DNA of 64,000 nucleotides. Source: Bacillota bacterium (GTDB taxonomy: Bacteria > Bacillota > Limnochordia > Limnochordales > DUMU01). Under the pieces are notes generated by a model that worked only from the letters and a program-made list of their open reading frames with translations, did no database searches and was not told where the DNA came from. Of this stretch, positions 15,829 to 25,111 are shown piece after piece. The DNA lies in NCBI GenBank assembly GCA_012839805.1, contig DUMU01000005.1:152646-216645 (forward strand), read 5' to 3'. The first letter of the stretch is position 1. Every line of letters begins with the position of its first letter. The translations under genes were made by a program, and so were the position numbers.

Positions 15829-17832
15829 ATGTGGCTGCCGTGGCCGGACCTCAGGGAGTTGACCCTGTTTCTCGCCCTTAGCCTGCGTCTCGGGGCGGCG
15901 CTCGCGGTCATCCCCTTCTTTCGCGGCCCGGGGCTGTCGCCGGTCTGGCGGGGCCTTTTCACCCTGGTGCTGGCGCTGGCTTTGACCCCTCTGGCCCGGC
16001 AAGCGGTGGCCGCCCGGGGGATCGTGTTGCCCCTGCCGGCGCCCCAGGCCTGGCCTGATCTCGTGATCCTGGCGGTGAAGGAGCTCGTGATCGGGTTCGT
16101 AACGGGTTTCCTCGTGTTCCTCGCCTTCAGCGCGGTGGAACTCACCGGGGTTCTGGTGGATCTCCCGCTGGGTTTTGGCATGGACGCGCTCCTCGATCCC
16201 CTGACCGGAGCCGCCTCTCCCCTCTTCGGCCGGCTCTTCAGCCTGCTGGCCCTGGTTCTTTTCGGCCTGGCGGGAGGGCTGGAGGCACTCCTTCTCTTCT
16301 TCGGCTCGATGCTCACCGCCCTGCCGCCCGGCACCGGTCCCCAGCTGGAACCGGCCGTGGAGCCCATCACCCGTTTCTTTTCCGAGCTCTTTGTGGTGGG
16401 TTTTCGCACCGCGCTGCCGCTGGTGGCGGCCTTGCTCGTGACCGACCTCGCCCTCGGCCTCCTCTCCCGGGCCGTTCCCCAGCTCAATCTGTTTACCGTT
16501 GGTTTTCCGGTCAAAGAGATTGGCAGCCTCGTTCTCTTGCTTTTGCTCGTGCCTTTCATCGTCAAGGCCTTGGCCGGTCTTTTTGAGCCCGGCGGTCTGC
16601 TTTGGGCCTGGGTGGACCGTCTCTTGGACCTCCTCTCCGGCACGCAAGCAGGAGCGGCAGACCTCGGCCTTTCCGGGGCGGGCCTGGTGGGCATACGCCT
16701 CAACCTGCAGCTTTTCGCCGGTGAAAAGACGGAGACGCCGACGCCGCGGCGCCGGGAGGAGAGCCGTCGCCAGGGCCAGGTCGCGCACACTCCGGAGCTG
16801 GGGCTGGGTTTGGCCCTGATCGCGGTTGCCTTTTTCTTCCGGCTGTTCGGGCCCGCGATGGGAGGGCCCGCGCTACGCCTCGCGGGTGAGAATTGGCAGC
16901 AGGCCCTGACGCAGGCAGCGGGGGAGGGGTTGACCCCCCACGGCGTCATCCTGGCTTTCCTGCCCTTCCTGCGGGACGGGCTGCTGCTCATGACGCCCAT
17001 CGTCCTTCCTGCCTTGCTGGTAGCGGTGGTGGCGCAAGGAGTTCAAACGGGCTTTTTGGTAACCCCTCGCCTCCTCGTACCCCGTTGGGAGCGACTGAAC
17101 CCGGTGGCCGGCCTGTCGCGGCTTTTCTCCTGGCAGGGGATGGCGAGCCTCCTCAAGTCATTGCTCAAAGCCGGAATCATCGGTTATACGGCGTACTCGG
17201 TCCTCAGGACGAACTATGATTCGTTACCCCTCCTGGCGGAAGCCGGCCCCGGCGCGGGGATGGGGAGAGTAGCTGCCTGGATAGAAGAGCTCTTTTACCG
17301 CGTCGGGTTCGCTACCGTACTGGTAGGGCTCGCCGACTACGTCTTTCAACGGAGTCAACTGGAGAAGCAGTTGCGCATGACCCGGGAAGAGGTGCGGGAG
17401 GAGCTGAAGCAGACCGAGGGTGACCCGCAGATCAAGGCGAGACAACGTCAACGCCAGCGGCAGATCGCGAGGAACCGGCAACTACGCGAGGTCCGGCGGG
17501 CCGACGTGGTGGTAACCAACCCCATCCACCTGGCGGTGGCCCTGCGCTACGATGCCAGGCGCATGCGGGCGCCGAAAGTGGTGGCCAAAGGGGCGGGCGT
17601 GCTGGCGCGCCGGATCAGGGAGATTGCCGGGGAGGCGGGGGTGCCCGTGGTCGAAAACCCGCCGCTGGCTCGAGCTCTCTACCGGAGTGTCCGGGTGGGC
17701 AGGGAGATCCCGGTTGAGCTCTACCGGGCGGTGGCCGAGTTGCTCGCTTACGTCTATCGTCGTTACCCGGGCCGGCGCGCCGGGCGCGACGACGAAATAG
17801 AGCCAGGTCAGGGCAGAGAAGGCAGGTGGTAG
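15829..17832 (+). CDS. fliR-flhB: FliR-FlhB fusion, export gate and specificity-switch protein
   Basis: One 667-residue frame joins FliR (about residues 1-265; RLGAALAVIPFFRGPGL, ELVIGFVTGFLVFLAFSAVEL, GFPVKEIGSLVLL) to FlhB (about 285-650; ETPTPRRREESRRQGQV, the RLNPVAGLSRLFS region, the cytoplasmic RMTREEVREELKQTEGDP and autocleavage region). FliR-FlhB fusions are known in clostridia. The cleavage site, usually NPTH, reads NPIH (about residues 564-567). Asn and Pro, the residues needed for cleavage, are kept. ATG 15829 follows GGGGGAGGAAAG; the frame is open upstream to 15727 over fliQ. The fusion junction falls near QLFAGEKTETPTPRR. Confidence 0.93.
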   Translation: MWLPWPDLRELTLFLALSLRLGAALAVIPFFRGPGLSPVWRGLFTLVLALALTPLARQAVAARGIVLPLPAPQAWPDLVILAVKELVIGFVTGFLVFLAFSAVELTGVLVDLPLGFGMDALLDPLTGAASPLFGRLFSLLALVLFGLAGGLEALLLFFGSMLTALPPGTGPQLEPAVEPITRFFSELFVVGFRTALPLVAALLVTDLALGLLSRAVPQLNLFTVGFPVKEIGSLVLLLLLVPFIVKALAGLFEPGGLLWAWVDRLLDLLSGTQAGAADLGLSGAGLVGIRLNLQLFAGEKTETPTPRRREESRRQGQVAHTPELGLGLALIAVAFFFRLFGPAMGGPALRLAGENWQQALTQAAGEGLTPHGVILAFLPFLRDGLLLMTPIVLPALLVAVVAQGVQTGFLVTPRLLVPRWERLNPVAGLSRLFSWQGMASLLKSLLKAGIIGYTAYSVLRTNYDSLPLLAEAGPGAGMGRVAAWIEELFYRVGFATVLVGLADYVFQRSQLEKQLRMTREEVREELKQTEGDPQIKARQRQRQRQIARNRQLREVRRADVVVTNPIHLAVALRYDARRMRAPKVVAKGAGVLARRIREIAGEAGVPVVENPPLARALYRSVRVGREIPVELYRAVAELLAYVYRRYPGRRAGRDDEIEPGQGREGRW

Positions 17833-17835
17833 ACA

Positions 17836-19977
17836 GTGGCAACATCGTCGGGAGCGAATGTACTGGCGGGGAAGGCGGGATGGCAGCGACTGGCAGGCGT
17901 CACCGACCTGGTGGTGGTGGGCGCCGTCGTCCTCATCGTTGTCATGATGGTTCTACCCTTACCGGCGGCACTCCTCGACATCCTGCTCGCCTCTAACATC
18001 AGTCTGTCCCTGCTCATTCTCCTCATGAGCATGAACGTGCAAAGGGTCCTCGACCTCTCCGTCTTTCCCTCACTCCTGCTTATTGCCACGTTGTTCCGGC
18101 TCGCCCTCAACGTATCGTCCACCCGGCTCATCCTGCTGCATGGCTATGCGGGGGAGGTCATCCTCGCCTTCGGACGGTTCGTGGTGGGCGGTAACTTCGT
18201 GGTGGGCGCCGTGGTTTTCCTGATCCTCGTGATCATCCAGTTTGTCGTGATCACCCGGGGGGCCGAGCGGGTCGCGGAGGTGGCCGCCCGCTTTACCCTG
18301 GACGCCATGCCGGGTAAACAGATGAGCATCGACGCCGACCTCAACGCGGGGCTGATCGACGAGAACGAAGCGAGGCGCCGGCGGGCGGAGATCGAGCGGG
18401 AAGCGGACTTCTACGGCGCCATGGATGGTGCGAGCAAGTTCGTCAAGGGGGACGCCATCGCCGGTATCATCATCACCATCGTCAACATCCTGGGCGGGTT
18501 CGCGGTGGGCCTGCTGCAGCAAAACCTGAGTCTCGGCGAGGCTTTGCAGCGCTACACCCTCCTCACCATCGGCGACGGCCTGGTCTCGCAGATCCCGGCT
18601 CTCCTGGTCTCGACGGCTGCCGGGGTGATCGTGACCCGCGCCGCTTCCGAGAACAACCTCGGGCGGGATCTCACCCACCAGCTCACCGCTGAACCGGCCG
18701 TACTCTCGTTTACCGCGGTGGGACTCGGGATTCTCGGTATCCTCCCGGGCCTTCCCACCCTTCCGTTCCTGGTCCTGGCCGGGTTACTCGCAACTGTTTC
18801 GCGCATCCTGTCGCGCACCCGGCAGTCCAGCCCGGAGAAAGAGGCCCGACCCACGGCGGGCCGAGCCGGTGAAAAAGGCGCGCCGGGAACGGGGACACCG
18901 GAAGCCGGAACGGGCGCGAGATCGGCTACGGAAGAGCTCCTTCCTGCCCTCCAGGTTGACCCCTTCGCCATCGAAATTGGATACAACCTGATCCCGCTCG
19001 CGGATGCCGAGGCCGGTGGCGACCTGCTCGACCGGATCTCCGTCCTGCGCCGGCGTCTCGCCTGGGAACTGGGGTTCATCGTGCCTCCCATCCGGATTCG
19101 TGACAATGTGGAACTGCACCCCAACCAGTACCGTTTCCTCTTGCGCGGGGTGGAGGTGGCCCGGGGTGAACTGCTGGTAGACAGGCTCCTGGCCATGGAT
19201 TCCGGCGAAGGTGCGCCGCCGCCGGGCGGAATCGAGACGAAAGAACCGGCCTTCGGTCTGCCGGCCTGGTGGGTCCGGCCCGAAGACCGGGAACGGGCCG
19301 AAGAGGCCGGCTATACCCTGATCGAACCGGGAGCCGTCCTGGCTACCCATCTCTCCGAGGTCCTCAGGACCTCTGCTCCCGACCTCCTGGGGCGTCAGGA
19401 GGTGAAAGAGATGCTGGAGGTTGTCCGCAAGCAGTTCCCGGCGGTGATAGACGAGGTAAACCAGGTGCTCACTCTGGGAGAGGTCCAGAAGGTGCTGCAG
19501 GGGCTCCTCGCCGAAGGTGTCTCCTGCCGGGATCTGGTGGCAATCCTCGAAGCCCTGGCCGATACCGGCCGGCAGACGAAAGAACCGGAGGAACTCATCA
19601 GAGCCGCCCGCTTCGCTTTGCGCCGGCAGATCACCCGGACGTTCCTCACGCCGGAAGGGTACCTACCTGTGCTCACCCTATCCCCGCAAGGTGAGCGCTA
19701 CTTGACCGAGAGCCTCCAGGGCGTGCCCGCAGGGAGCCTCCCCGCCGTCGATCCTGCCGACCTGAGGAGGCTGGTGGAGCGGATCAGTCACCTCCTGGGA
19801 GAGGCGGCAAAAAGCGGGATACAGCCGGTACTCCTGGTTTCCGCGGAACTGCGTTCAACCGTTCACCGGTTGCTGGCCCGGTCTCTCCCCCGGCTTCCCG
19901 TACTTGCTTACTCAGAGGTTTCCCCCGGCACCTCGGTAAGGAGTTATGGAATGGTGGTGTGGCCCGATGAAAGTTAA
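17836..19977 (+). CDS. flhA: Flagellar export gate protein FlhA
   Basis: FlhA forms the nonameric ring of the export gate. The 713-residue product has about eight N-terminal membrane helices (to residue ~330) including the FHIPEP-family signature RLALNVSSTRLILLHG and AGIIITIVNILGGFAVG, then a linker and a cytoplasmic domain with HLSEVLRTSAPDLLGRQEVK and LTLGEVQKVLQGLLAEGVSCRD. Length is normal. GTG 17836 is three bases after the flhB stop. The frame ends within flhF. Confidence 0.96.
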   Translation: MATSSGANVLAGKAGWQRLAGVTDLVVVGAVVLIVVMMVLPLPAALLDILLASNISLSLLILLMSMNVQRVLDLSVFPSLLLIATLFRLALNVSSTRLILLHGYAGEVILAFGRFVVGGNFVVGAVVFLILVIIQFVVITRGAERVAEVAARFTLDAMPGKQMSIDADLNAGLIDENEARRRRAEIEREADFYGAMDGASKFVKGDAIAGIIITIVNILGGFAVGLLQQNLSLGEALQRYTLLTIGDGLVSQIPALLVSTAAGVIVTRAASENNLGRDLTHQLTAEPAVLSFTAVGLGILGILPGLPTLPFLVLAGLLATVSRILSRTRQSSPEKEARPTAGRAGEKGAPGTGTPEAGTGARSATEELLPALQVDPFAIEIGYNLIPLADAEAGGDLLDRISVLRRRLAWELGFIVPPIRIRDNVELHPNQYRFLLRGVEVARGELLVDRLLAMDSGEGAPPPGGIETKEPAFGLPAWWVRPEDRERAEEAGYTLIEPGAVLATHLSEVLRTSAPDLLGRQEVKEMLEVVRKQFPAVIDEVNQVLTLGEVQKVLQGLLAEGVSCRDLVAILEALADTGRQTKEPEELIRAARFALRRQITRTFLTPEGYLPVLTLSPQGERYLTESLQGVPAGSLPAVDPADLRRLVERISHLLGEAAKSGIQPVLLVSAELRSTVHRLLARSLPRLPVLAYSEVSPGTSVRSYGMVVWPDES

Positions 19978-20971
19978 GGAGTACGTAGCCCCGAGCCTCC
20001 CCGAGGCGCTGGCCCGGATCCGCAAGGAGCTTGGCCCGGATGCCTATATCCTTTCCACGACGACCCGGGTGAGGCGGGAACGACCCTGGTCCCGGGAGAA
20101 GACTACGGAAGTGGTGGTCACCGCCGCCTTGCCCCGGGAAGAGATTGGACGGCGACTCCCGAGCTCGACTACTTTCGTGGCCCCACTCGATGCCGGTCGC
20201 CCGGAGACGAAAGGATTCCCCGGGCGGGACTTGCTGGTCTCTCTTGGTTGGGAAGAGGAGATGCTTGCCTGGATCGAGAAAGAGTGGAAGGAGGTGGGTA
20301 CGAGCCTGTCGGGGGGAAGTTGGGAGCAGACTATCCGTCCCTGGCTGGCCGAATTACTCCTTACCGGGGTGAGGACCAGCCCCACCTGGCTTGAACCGGA
20401 AGAGCCGGGGAGAGTGGTGGCCTTCGTCGGGCCGAAGGCCGCGGGCAAGAGCACCACGGTTCAGAAGGTTGCACGCTGCTATTCCGAGATCGGCCAGTGG
20501 CGGGTGAAGGTTTTCGACTGGCCGGTACCGGTTGACGCGGTGGCTTCCGCCCGCCGGGGGGCCCAGTTGGTGCTGCTCGATACTCCCGCGCTCGGGCCAA
20601 GCGACCAGCAGACGGCTGCGGCCTGGGGCAAGGAGTGGCGCGAGGCCGGGGTGTCGGAAGTCCATCTGGTCTTACCCGCCTTCACCGGGGGGATGTACGC
20701 GCGCCGGCTGGTGAGTGCCCTGGCGGAATTGCCGCTGACTCATCTCTCGGTTACCCGGGTGGAGGAGGCGGGGTGGGCATCCGTGTACCAGCTGGCCCGG
20801 CGAGTGGGGCTGCCGCTGCGGTTCGTTGGTACGGGTCCCGCCGACCCTCAGGAACTCGAGGTGGCCGATCCCGCGACGCTGGTGAGAGAAGTCCTCGGTG
20901 AACTGGACGCAGGGCGAACGAGACCGGGAGACGGATCTATAACCCAGGACCACAAGGAGGCGGGAAGATGA
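19967..20971 (+). CDS. flhF: FlhF-like flagellar SRP-family GTPase, shortened G domain
   Basis: FlhF places and numbers flagella. The N-terminus MKVKEYVAPSLPEALARIRKELGPDAYIL is characteristic. A P-loop GPKAAGKST is present at about residues 155-163, but the G domain is abnormal: the DTYRIAAVEQLKTYA-type segment between the P-loop and the DTAG box is absent, the box reads LLDTPALG only ~48 residues after the P-loop, and the TKLDE guanine-specificity motif is replaced by VTRVEEA. About 30 residues are missing relative to usual FlhF. GTP binding is therefore doubtful. ATG 19967 was chosen on homology; ATG 19946, behind TAAGGAG, is possible and adds seven residues. No flhG follows. Confidence 0.8.
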   Translation: MKVKEYVAPSLPEALARIRKELGPDAYILSTTTRVRRERPWSREKTTEVVVTAALPREEIGRRLPSSTTFVAPLDAGRPETKGFPGRDLLVSLGWEEEMLAWIEKEWKEVGTSLSGGSWEQTIRPWLAELLLTGVRTSPTWLEPEEPGRVVAFVGPKAAGKSTTVQKVARCYSEIGQWRVKVFDWPVPVDAVASARRGAQLVLLDTPALGPSDQQTAAAWGKEWREAGVSEVHLVLPAFTGGMYARRLVSALAELPLTHLSVTRVEEAGWASVYQLARRVGLPLRFVGTGPADPQELEVADPATLVREVLGELDAGRTRPGDGSITQDHKEAGR

Positions 20972-21678
20972 GTGAGGGCGCAGGAAGGCAAGCCGGTCAA
21001 CCAGAACTGCTCGTAGGCAAGGAAGCCGTGGTGGAAGCCGAAGATGGCGGCCAGCTCCCAGTCAGCATTCGAGCCATCCACGACCGGTATTTGGTGCTGG
21101 CCGTCCTCCCGGCATCCGGGCCGGTGTGCCCGCCGGCGGCCGGCCAGATCGTACGCATCTACTTCTCGGATCCTTCCGGCCGGTGGATGGGCGCAGCCCG
21201 GCTCCTGCAAACCTGCGGGGACGAAGGGGGCGACCTGGTGGTAGAGCGGCCGTCAAGCTGGGAAAGGACCCAACGGCGGCGTTACTACCGTCTCCCGGTG
21301 GAGTTGCCGCTTTTATGGGCGGTCGACCGGCCCGGCACCCGGCCTCGCTGGCAGAGTGCGGTCAGCCGGGACCTCAGCGGAGGCGGCATAAGTTTCGTGG
21401 CGGCGGGGATCCGGCAGGGCGATCGTGTACGGTTGCGGGTGGCCATAGGAAGCGAGGAGCTGGCCCTAGAGGGGGAGGCAGTCCGGGTCTCGCCGTTAAA
21501 TGGCCACGGTGCCGGTGCTGCGGGTACTTCAACCGGCGGCTCGAGCGGTGAGTCATCGGCAGGGATGAGCATCGTCGGCGTTCGCTTCGTCGGCCTGTCT
21601 CCCCGGACCGAGGAACGTTTGATCCGCTATCTCTTCCAGGTTGAGTCCGCCCGTCGACAACTTAGAGGAGCGCGTTGA
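20968..21678 (+). CDS. PilZ-domain c-di-GMP receptor (YcgR/YpfA-like)
   Basis: A 236-residue protein with an N-terminal YcgR-like beta domain (about residues 12-95) and a C-terminal PilZ domain. The two c-di-GMP-binding elements are visible: RxxxR within QRRRYYRLPVELPL and D-x-S-x-x-G within SRDLSGGGISFVA. A Gly/Ser-rich loop (HGAGAAGTSTGGSSGESS) is inserted before the last strands (GVRFVGLS). In Bacillus the equivalent protein slows the motor by acting on MotA; here the flagellar operon position supports the same role by inference. ATG 20968 overlaps the flhF stop and follows AAGGAGG. Confidence 0.88.
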   Translation: MSEGAGRQAGQPELLVGKEAVVEAEDGGQLPVSIRAIHDRYLVLAVLPASGPVCPPAAGQIVRIYFSDPSGRWMGAARLLQTCGDEGGDLVVERPSSWERTQRRRYYRLPVELPLLWAVDRPGTRPRWQSAVSRDLSGGGISFVAAGIRQGDRVRLRVAIGSEELALEGEAVRVSPLNGHGAGAAGTSTGGSSGESSAGMSIVGVRFVGLSPRTEERLIRYLFQVESARRQLRGAR

Positions 21679-21705
21679 AGGGTGAAGCTCGAGGGGGGGA
21701 AAACC

Positions 21706-22551
21706 GTGGCAACGCAGGGCCAGGCGAGGGGGCGGGAGGCACGCCCGCTGGGTCCAGAAGAGCTGTGGCGGGCTTACAAGGAGAAAGGAGACCTGGCGGC
21801 TCGCGAAGCTCTCGTCCTCTCTTCGGCCCGGCTGGTCAAATACTGTGCGGGCCGTATCGCCGTCGGCCTACCCGCCAGCGTAGAACTGGACGATCTCATC
21901 AGCTACGGGATCTTTGGCTTGTTGGACGCCGTCGAGAAGTTCGACCCCGCCCGGGGGGTCAAGTTCGAGACCTATGCCATCGCTCGCATCCGGGGGGCGA
22001 TCCTCGACGGCCTGCGGGCAGTGGACTGGGTACCGCGTTCCGTGCGCCAGCAGGCCCGGGAGATCGAGAGGGCCATGAGCCGGGTGGAAGGCCGCGAAGG
22101 GAGGCCCGCCACCGACGAGGAGGTGGCGCGGGAGCTCGGGGTCGACCTGCGCCGTTACCACCAGATGCTTCAGGAGACGCAAGGTGCGGCCCTGCTATCG
22201 CTCGAGGAGACCTGGACCGACGATAGCGGCCAGGTAGAGTACTCCATCCAGCAGCTGGTCCAGGACTCCTCCACTTGTGACCCCGGCGAGGTAGTAGAGC
22301 AGAGCGAAGCGCGGGAGCGCCTGGCCCGGGCCATCGACGCTCTTCCCGAGCGGGAACGGCTGGTCATCGCGCTCTATTACTACGAGGGTCTGACCCTGAA
22401 AGAGATCGGCCAGGTACTGGGGGTTTCAGAGTCACGGGTTTCCCAGCTGCACACCAAGGCGGTCCTGCGGCTACGCGCGATTTTGAACCCGGAAGGGAAG
22501 GAGAGGGGGAAAGAGGCCGGCCGTTCCCGCCACCCTGCGGGCAAAGGTTGA
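21706..22551 (+). CDS. sigD: Flagellar sigma factor SigD/WhiG-type (FliA family)
   Basis: The 281-residue product has sigma-70 region 2 (LVKYCAGRIAVGLPASVELDD, YGIFGLLDAVEKFDP, FETYAIARIRGAILDGLR), region 3 with DWVPRSVRQQAREIE, and region 4 (LPERERLVIALYYYEGLTLKEI, GVSESRVSQLHTKAVLRLR). The DGLRAVDWVPRSVR stretch is typical for FliA/WhiG/SigD. It would transcribe late flagellar genes. GTG 21706 is preferred since GAGGGGGG ends about six bases upstream; GTG 21682 is possible. No anti-sigma factor flgM and no che genes lie beside it. It ends the flagellar operon; the next gene has its own promoter. Confidence 0.93.
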   Translation: MATQGQARGREARPLGPEELWRAYKEKGDLAAREALVLSSARLVKYCAGRIAVGLPASVELDDLISYGIFGLLDAVEKFDPARGVKFETYAIARIRGAILDGLRAVDWVPRSVRQQAREIERAMSRVEGREGRPATDEEVARELGVDLRRYHQMLQETQGAALLSLEETWTDDSGQVEYSIQQLVQDSSTCDPGEVVEQSEARERLARAIDALPERERLVIALYYYEGLTLKEIGQVLGVSESRVSQLHTKAVLRLRAILNPEGKERGKEAGRSRHPAGKG

Positions 22552-22620
22552 CCGCGGCGGCTATACGATACTCGGGCCGGCCCTGCCACTTCGTCCGGCT
22601 GGTTGTGCTCCGTCCGGTCG

Positions 22621-22649
22621 TTCACAAGGTCGAAACGGTGTGGTATACT
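22621..22649 (+). promoter_or_regulatory. SigmaA promoter in front of rpsB
   Basis: TTCACA (22621-22626) and TATACT (22644-22649) are separated by 17 bases, and a TGG directly before the -10 makes it an extended -10. Each hexamer is one or two mismatches from consensus. Transcription would start near 22656, leaving a leader of roughly 95 bases. The interval 22552-22749 contains no gene that I can support. Confidence 0.8.
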
Positions 22650-22749
22650 ACGCATCGGCATTTCAACCCACACGTTTCCAGACCGGCCCGCGGGTGTCGT
22701 ACCAGACGATGGCGGGCCGGGATGATGGAGGCGGAGGCATAACCCGGAG

Positions 22750-23562
22750 GTGGTCCTTACGGCGGTAGTCTCGATGAAGCAACTCCTGGAAGCGGGAGTT
22801 CATTTCGGGCACCAGACGCGGCGCTGGAACCCGAAGATGCGTGAGTATATTTTCACCGAACGGAACGGCATCTACATCATCGACCTGCAGAAGACCCTGC
22901 GTAAACTGGAAGAAGCCTACTTATTCGTGCGGCAGATGGCCAGCGAAGGCAAGACGGTGCTCTTTGTTGGTACCAAGAAGCAAGCCCAGGATTCTATCCG
23001 CGAAGAAGCCACGCGCTGCGGAATGTTTTATGTGAACAACCGTTGGCTCGGCGGCATGCTGACCAACTTTCGCACCATAAGAGGTCGTATCCAGCGGATG
23101 AAGGAATTGGAGCAGATGGAGCAGGATGGTTCATTCCGTCTGCTGCCCAAGAACGAAGTGGCGAAGCTCCAGCATGAGCATGAGAAGCTGGCCAAGTACC
23201 TGGGTGGGATCCGGGACATGGTCGAGCTCCCGGACGTCCTCTACGTGGTTGATCCCCGCAAAGAGCGGATTGCGGTGAGTGAGGCCCGCAAGCTCGGCAT
23301 TCCCATCGTGGGGATCGTGGATACCAACTGCGATCCGGACGAAGTCGATTACGTGATCCCGGGCAACGATGATGCGATCCGTGCCGTTCGTCTGATAACG
23401 AGCAAGATAGCGGATGCCGTCATCGAGGGGCGTGAGGGACATGAGGAGGCACCGGTGCCGGAGACCGGCGAAGGGGCCGCCACTCCCGCCATGGATGAGA
23501 TGGAGACGGTGGATTACGACCCGGATGCGGACGAAGTGTACGCCGCCGAGATAGTGGACTGA
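22750..23562 (+). CDS. rpsB: 30S ribosomal protein S2
   Basis: The 270-residue product has the S2 opening [21 protein letters not shown] and the core [33 protein letters not shown] and [20 protein letters not shown] motifs. S2 joins late in 30S assembly. After residue ~235 an acidic tail ([19 protein letters not shown]) extends it beyond the usual length. The start is uncertain: GTG 22750 lies within GGAGGTG and has GGCGGAGG 12 bases upstream; ATG 22774 would delete VLTAVVS. It has its own SigmaA-like promoter and is followed by a hairpin before tsf. Confidence 0.95.
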   Translation: MVLTAVVSMKQLLEAGVHFGHQTRRWNPKMREYIFTERNGIYIIDLQKTLRKLEEAYLFVRQMASEGKTVLFVGTKKQAQDSIREEATRCGMFYVNNRWLGGMLTNFRTIRGRIQRMKELEQMEQDGSFRLLPKNEVAKLQHEHEKLAKYLGGIRDMVELPDVLYVVDPRKERIAVSEARKLGIPIVGIVDTNCDPDEVDYVIPGNDDAIRAVRLITSKIADAVIEGREGHEEAPVPETGEGAATPAMDEMETVDYDPDADEVYAAEIVD

Positions 23563-23617
23563 AAGCAGAGGCGGGAGTTCGTCCCGGCCGGCCAGGGTTT
23601 CGGCGGCGAGAAGGAGA

Positions 23618-23647
23618 CGCCCGGTCACCAGTTACCGGGCGCGTTTT
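23618..23647 (+). terminator. Intrinsic terminator/attenuator between rpsB and tsf
   Basis: CGCCCGGT (23618-23625) pairs perfectly with ACCGGGCG (23634-23641) around an 8-base loop, and TTTT follows at 23644-23647. The T-run is short, so it would probably be a partial terminator that lowers tsf relative to rpsB rather than a full stop; tsf has no other visible promoter. Confidence 0.65.
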
Positions 23648-23675
23648 GTGGCGATGACGAGCAAGGAGGGAACGC

Positions 23676-24296
23676 ATGGCTCAGATTACCGGCGAAATGG
23701 TGAAAGAGCTCCGGGAGCGAACCGGAGCCGGCATGCTCGACTGTAAGAAGGCCCTGGAGGCCACCGGCGGCAACATGGAGAAGGCCGTAGAGGAGCTGCG
23801 CAAGAAGGGGTTGGCGGCGGCGGTCAAACGGAGCGGGCGGATCGCCACGGAGGGCGTGATCGAGGCGTACGTACACGGTGACGGGCGCATCGGCGTGCTG
23901 GTAGAGGTCAACTGCGAGACGGACTTCGTGGCGAAGACTGAAGACTTCCGTCACCTGGCCCGGGACCTGGCGATGCAGGTGGCCGCGGCTCGCCCCGAAT
24001 ACGTGGGGCGGGAGGCGGTACCGGCCGAAGTGGTGGCTCGTGAACTGGATATTTACCGGGCCGCAGCCCGCAACGAAGGCAAACCGGAGCCGGTGGTCGA
24101 AAGGATCGCCCAGGGTCGCCTGGAGAAGTTCTACCAGGAGGTTTGCTTGCTCGAACAACCGTTCATAAAGGATCCGGGCAAGAAGGTCAAGGACGTGATC
24201 ATGGAGAGCGTGGCGCGTCTGGGAGAGAACATCACCGTGCGCCGGTTCGTCCGTTTCGAACGGGGCGAGGGCCTGGGCGAAAACACCCCCGCCTGA
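23676..24296 (+). CDS. tsf: Elongation factor Ts
   Basis: EF-Ts exchanges GDP for GTP on EF-Tu. The 206-residue product carries the N-terminal UBA-like domain ([37 protein letters not shown]) and the core [16 protein letters not shown]. This is the shorter EF-Ts form with a reduced C-terminal subdomain, as in some Firmicutes and thermophiles. ATG 23676 follows AAGGAGGG. Separated from rpsB by the attenuator-like hairpin. Confidence 0.96.
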   Translation: MAQITGEMVKELRERTGAGMLDCKKALEATGGNMEKAVEELRKKGLAAAVKRSGRIATEGVIEAYVHGDGRIGVLVEVNCETDFVAKTEDFRHLARDLAMQVAAARPEYVGREAVPAEVVARELDIYRAAARNEGKPEPVVERIAQGRLEKFYQEVCLLEQPFIKDPGKKVKDVIMESVARLGENITVRRFVRFERGEGLGENTPA

Positions 24297-24332
24297 CCAA
24301 CGCCCGGCCCATGAGGGATGGTGGGAGCACCG

Positions 24333-25088
24333 ATGGCGGGTGAGGGTGTGCGGTACCGGCGAGTCGTGCTGAAGCTATCGGGACAAGCCCTGGCCGGTAC
24401 GGGCGAGAAGGGGCTCGACCTGGGCGTGGTGAGACTGATCGCTGAGGCAATACGCCGTCTGGTGGGGCTCGGAGTTCAGACGACGGTGGTGGTCGGCGGG
24501 GGCAATATCTGGCGGGGCGCGACCGGCGAGGCCAGCGGGATGGACCGTGCTACCGCCGATTACATGGGTATGCTGGCGACGGCCATCAATGCCTTGGCCC
24601 TGCAAGACCAGCTGGAGAAGCTGGGGGTGGATACGCGGGTGCAGACGGCCATCGAGATGCGGGCCATCGCCGAGCCCTATATTCGCCGCCGAGCTATCCG
24701 GCACCTGGAGAAGGGGCGAGTGGTGATTTTCGCCTGTGGGACCGGAAACCCGTACTTTTCCACGGACACCGCGGCCGCCCTGCGGGCCGCCGAGATCGAT
24801 GCGGAAGTGATCCTGATGGCCAAACGGGGGGTGGACGGTGTCTACAGTGCCGATCCCCGCTTGGTTCCCGAAGCTCGTAAGTATGACACCCTTGAGTACA
24901 TGGACGTGGTAAAGCAGCGCCTGGGCGTGATGGATGCCACGGCGGCCTCGCTTTGCCGCGAAAACGGGATCCCCATCATTGTCTTCAACCTGGACGACCC
25001 GGAGAATATGATCCGGGCCGTTCAGGGTGAAAAGGTGGGCACTTTCATCGGAGACGTTGCTCCTCGCGACCGGCAGGCCGAGCAATGA
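24333..25088 (+). CDS. pyrH: UMP kinase
   Basis: PyrH phosphorylates UMP to UDP in the pyrimidine pathway. The 251-residue amino-acid-kinase-fold protein has [15 protein letters not shown] (phosphate binding), [28 protein letters not shown], and [18 protein letters not shown] followed by [15 protein letters not shown] 24333 was chosen because GGTGGGAG ends five to six bases upstream; ATG 24318 has no proper site. It sits between tsf and frr as in most Firmicutes. Confidence 0.96.
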   Translation: MAGEGVRYRRVVLKLSGQALAGTGEKGLDLGVVRLIAEAIRRLVGLGVQTTVVVGGGNIWRGATGEASGMDRATADYMGMLATAINALALQDQLEKLGVDTRVQTAIEMRAIAEPYIRRRAIRHLEKGRVVIFACGTGNPYFSTDTAAALRAAEIDAEVILMAKRGVDGVYSADPRLVPEARKYDTLEYMDVVKQRLGVMDATAASLCRENGIPIIVFNLDDPENMIRAVQGEKVGTFIGDVAPRDRQAEQ

Positions 25089-25111
25089 AGAATTGAGGAG
25101 GGTGGGGCCCG

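Noticed and set aside
15648..17000. 450-residue minus-strand frame over fliQ/fliR-flhB
   Set aside because: Arg/Ser/Ala-rich composition without domains; covers well-recognised membrane proteins on the + strand.
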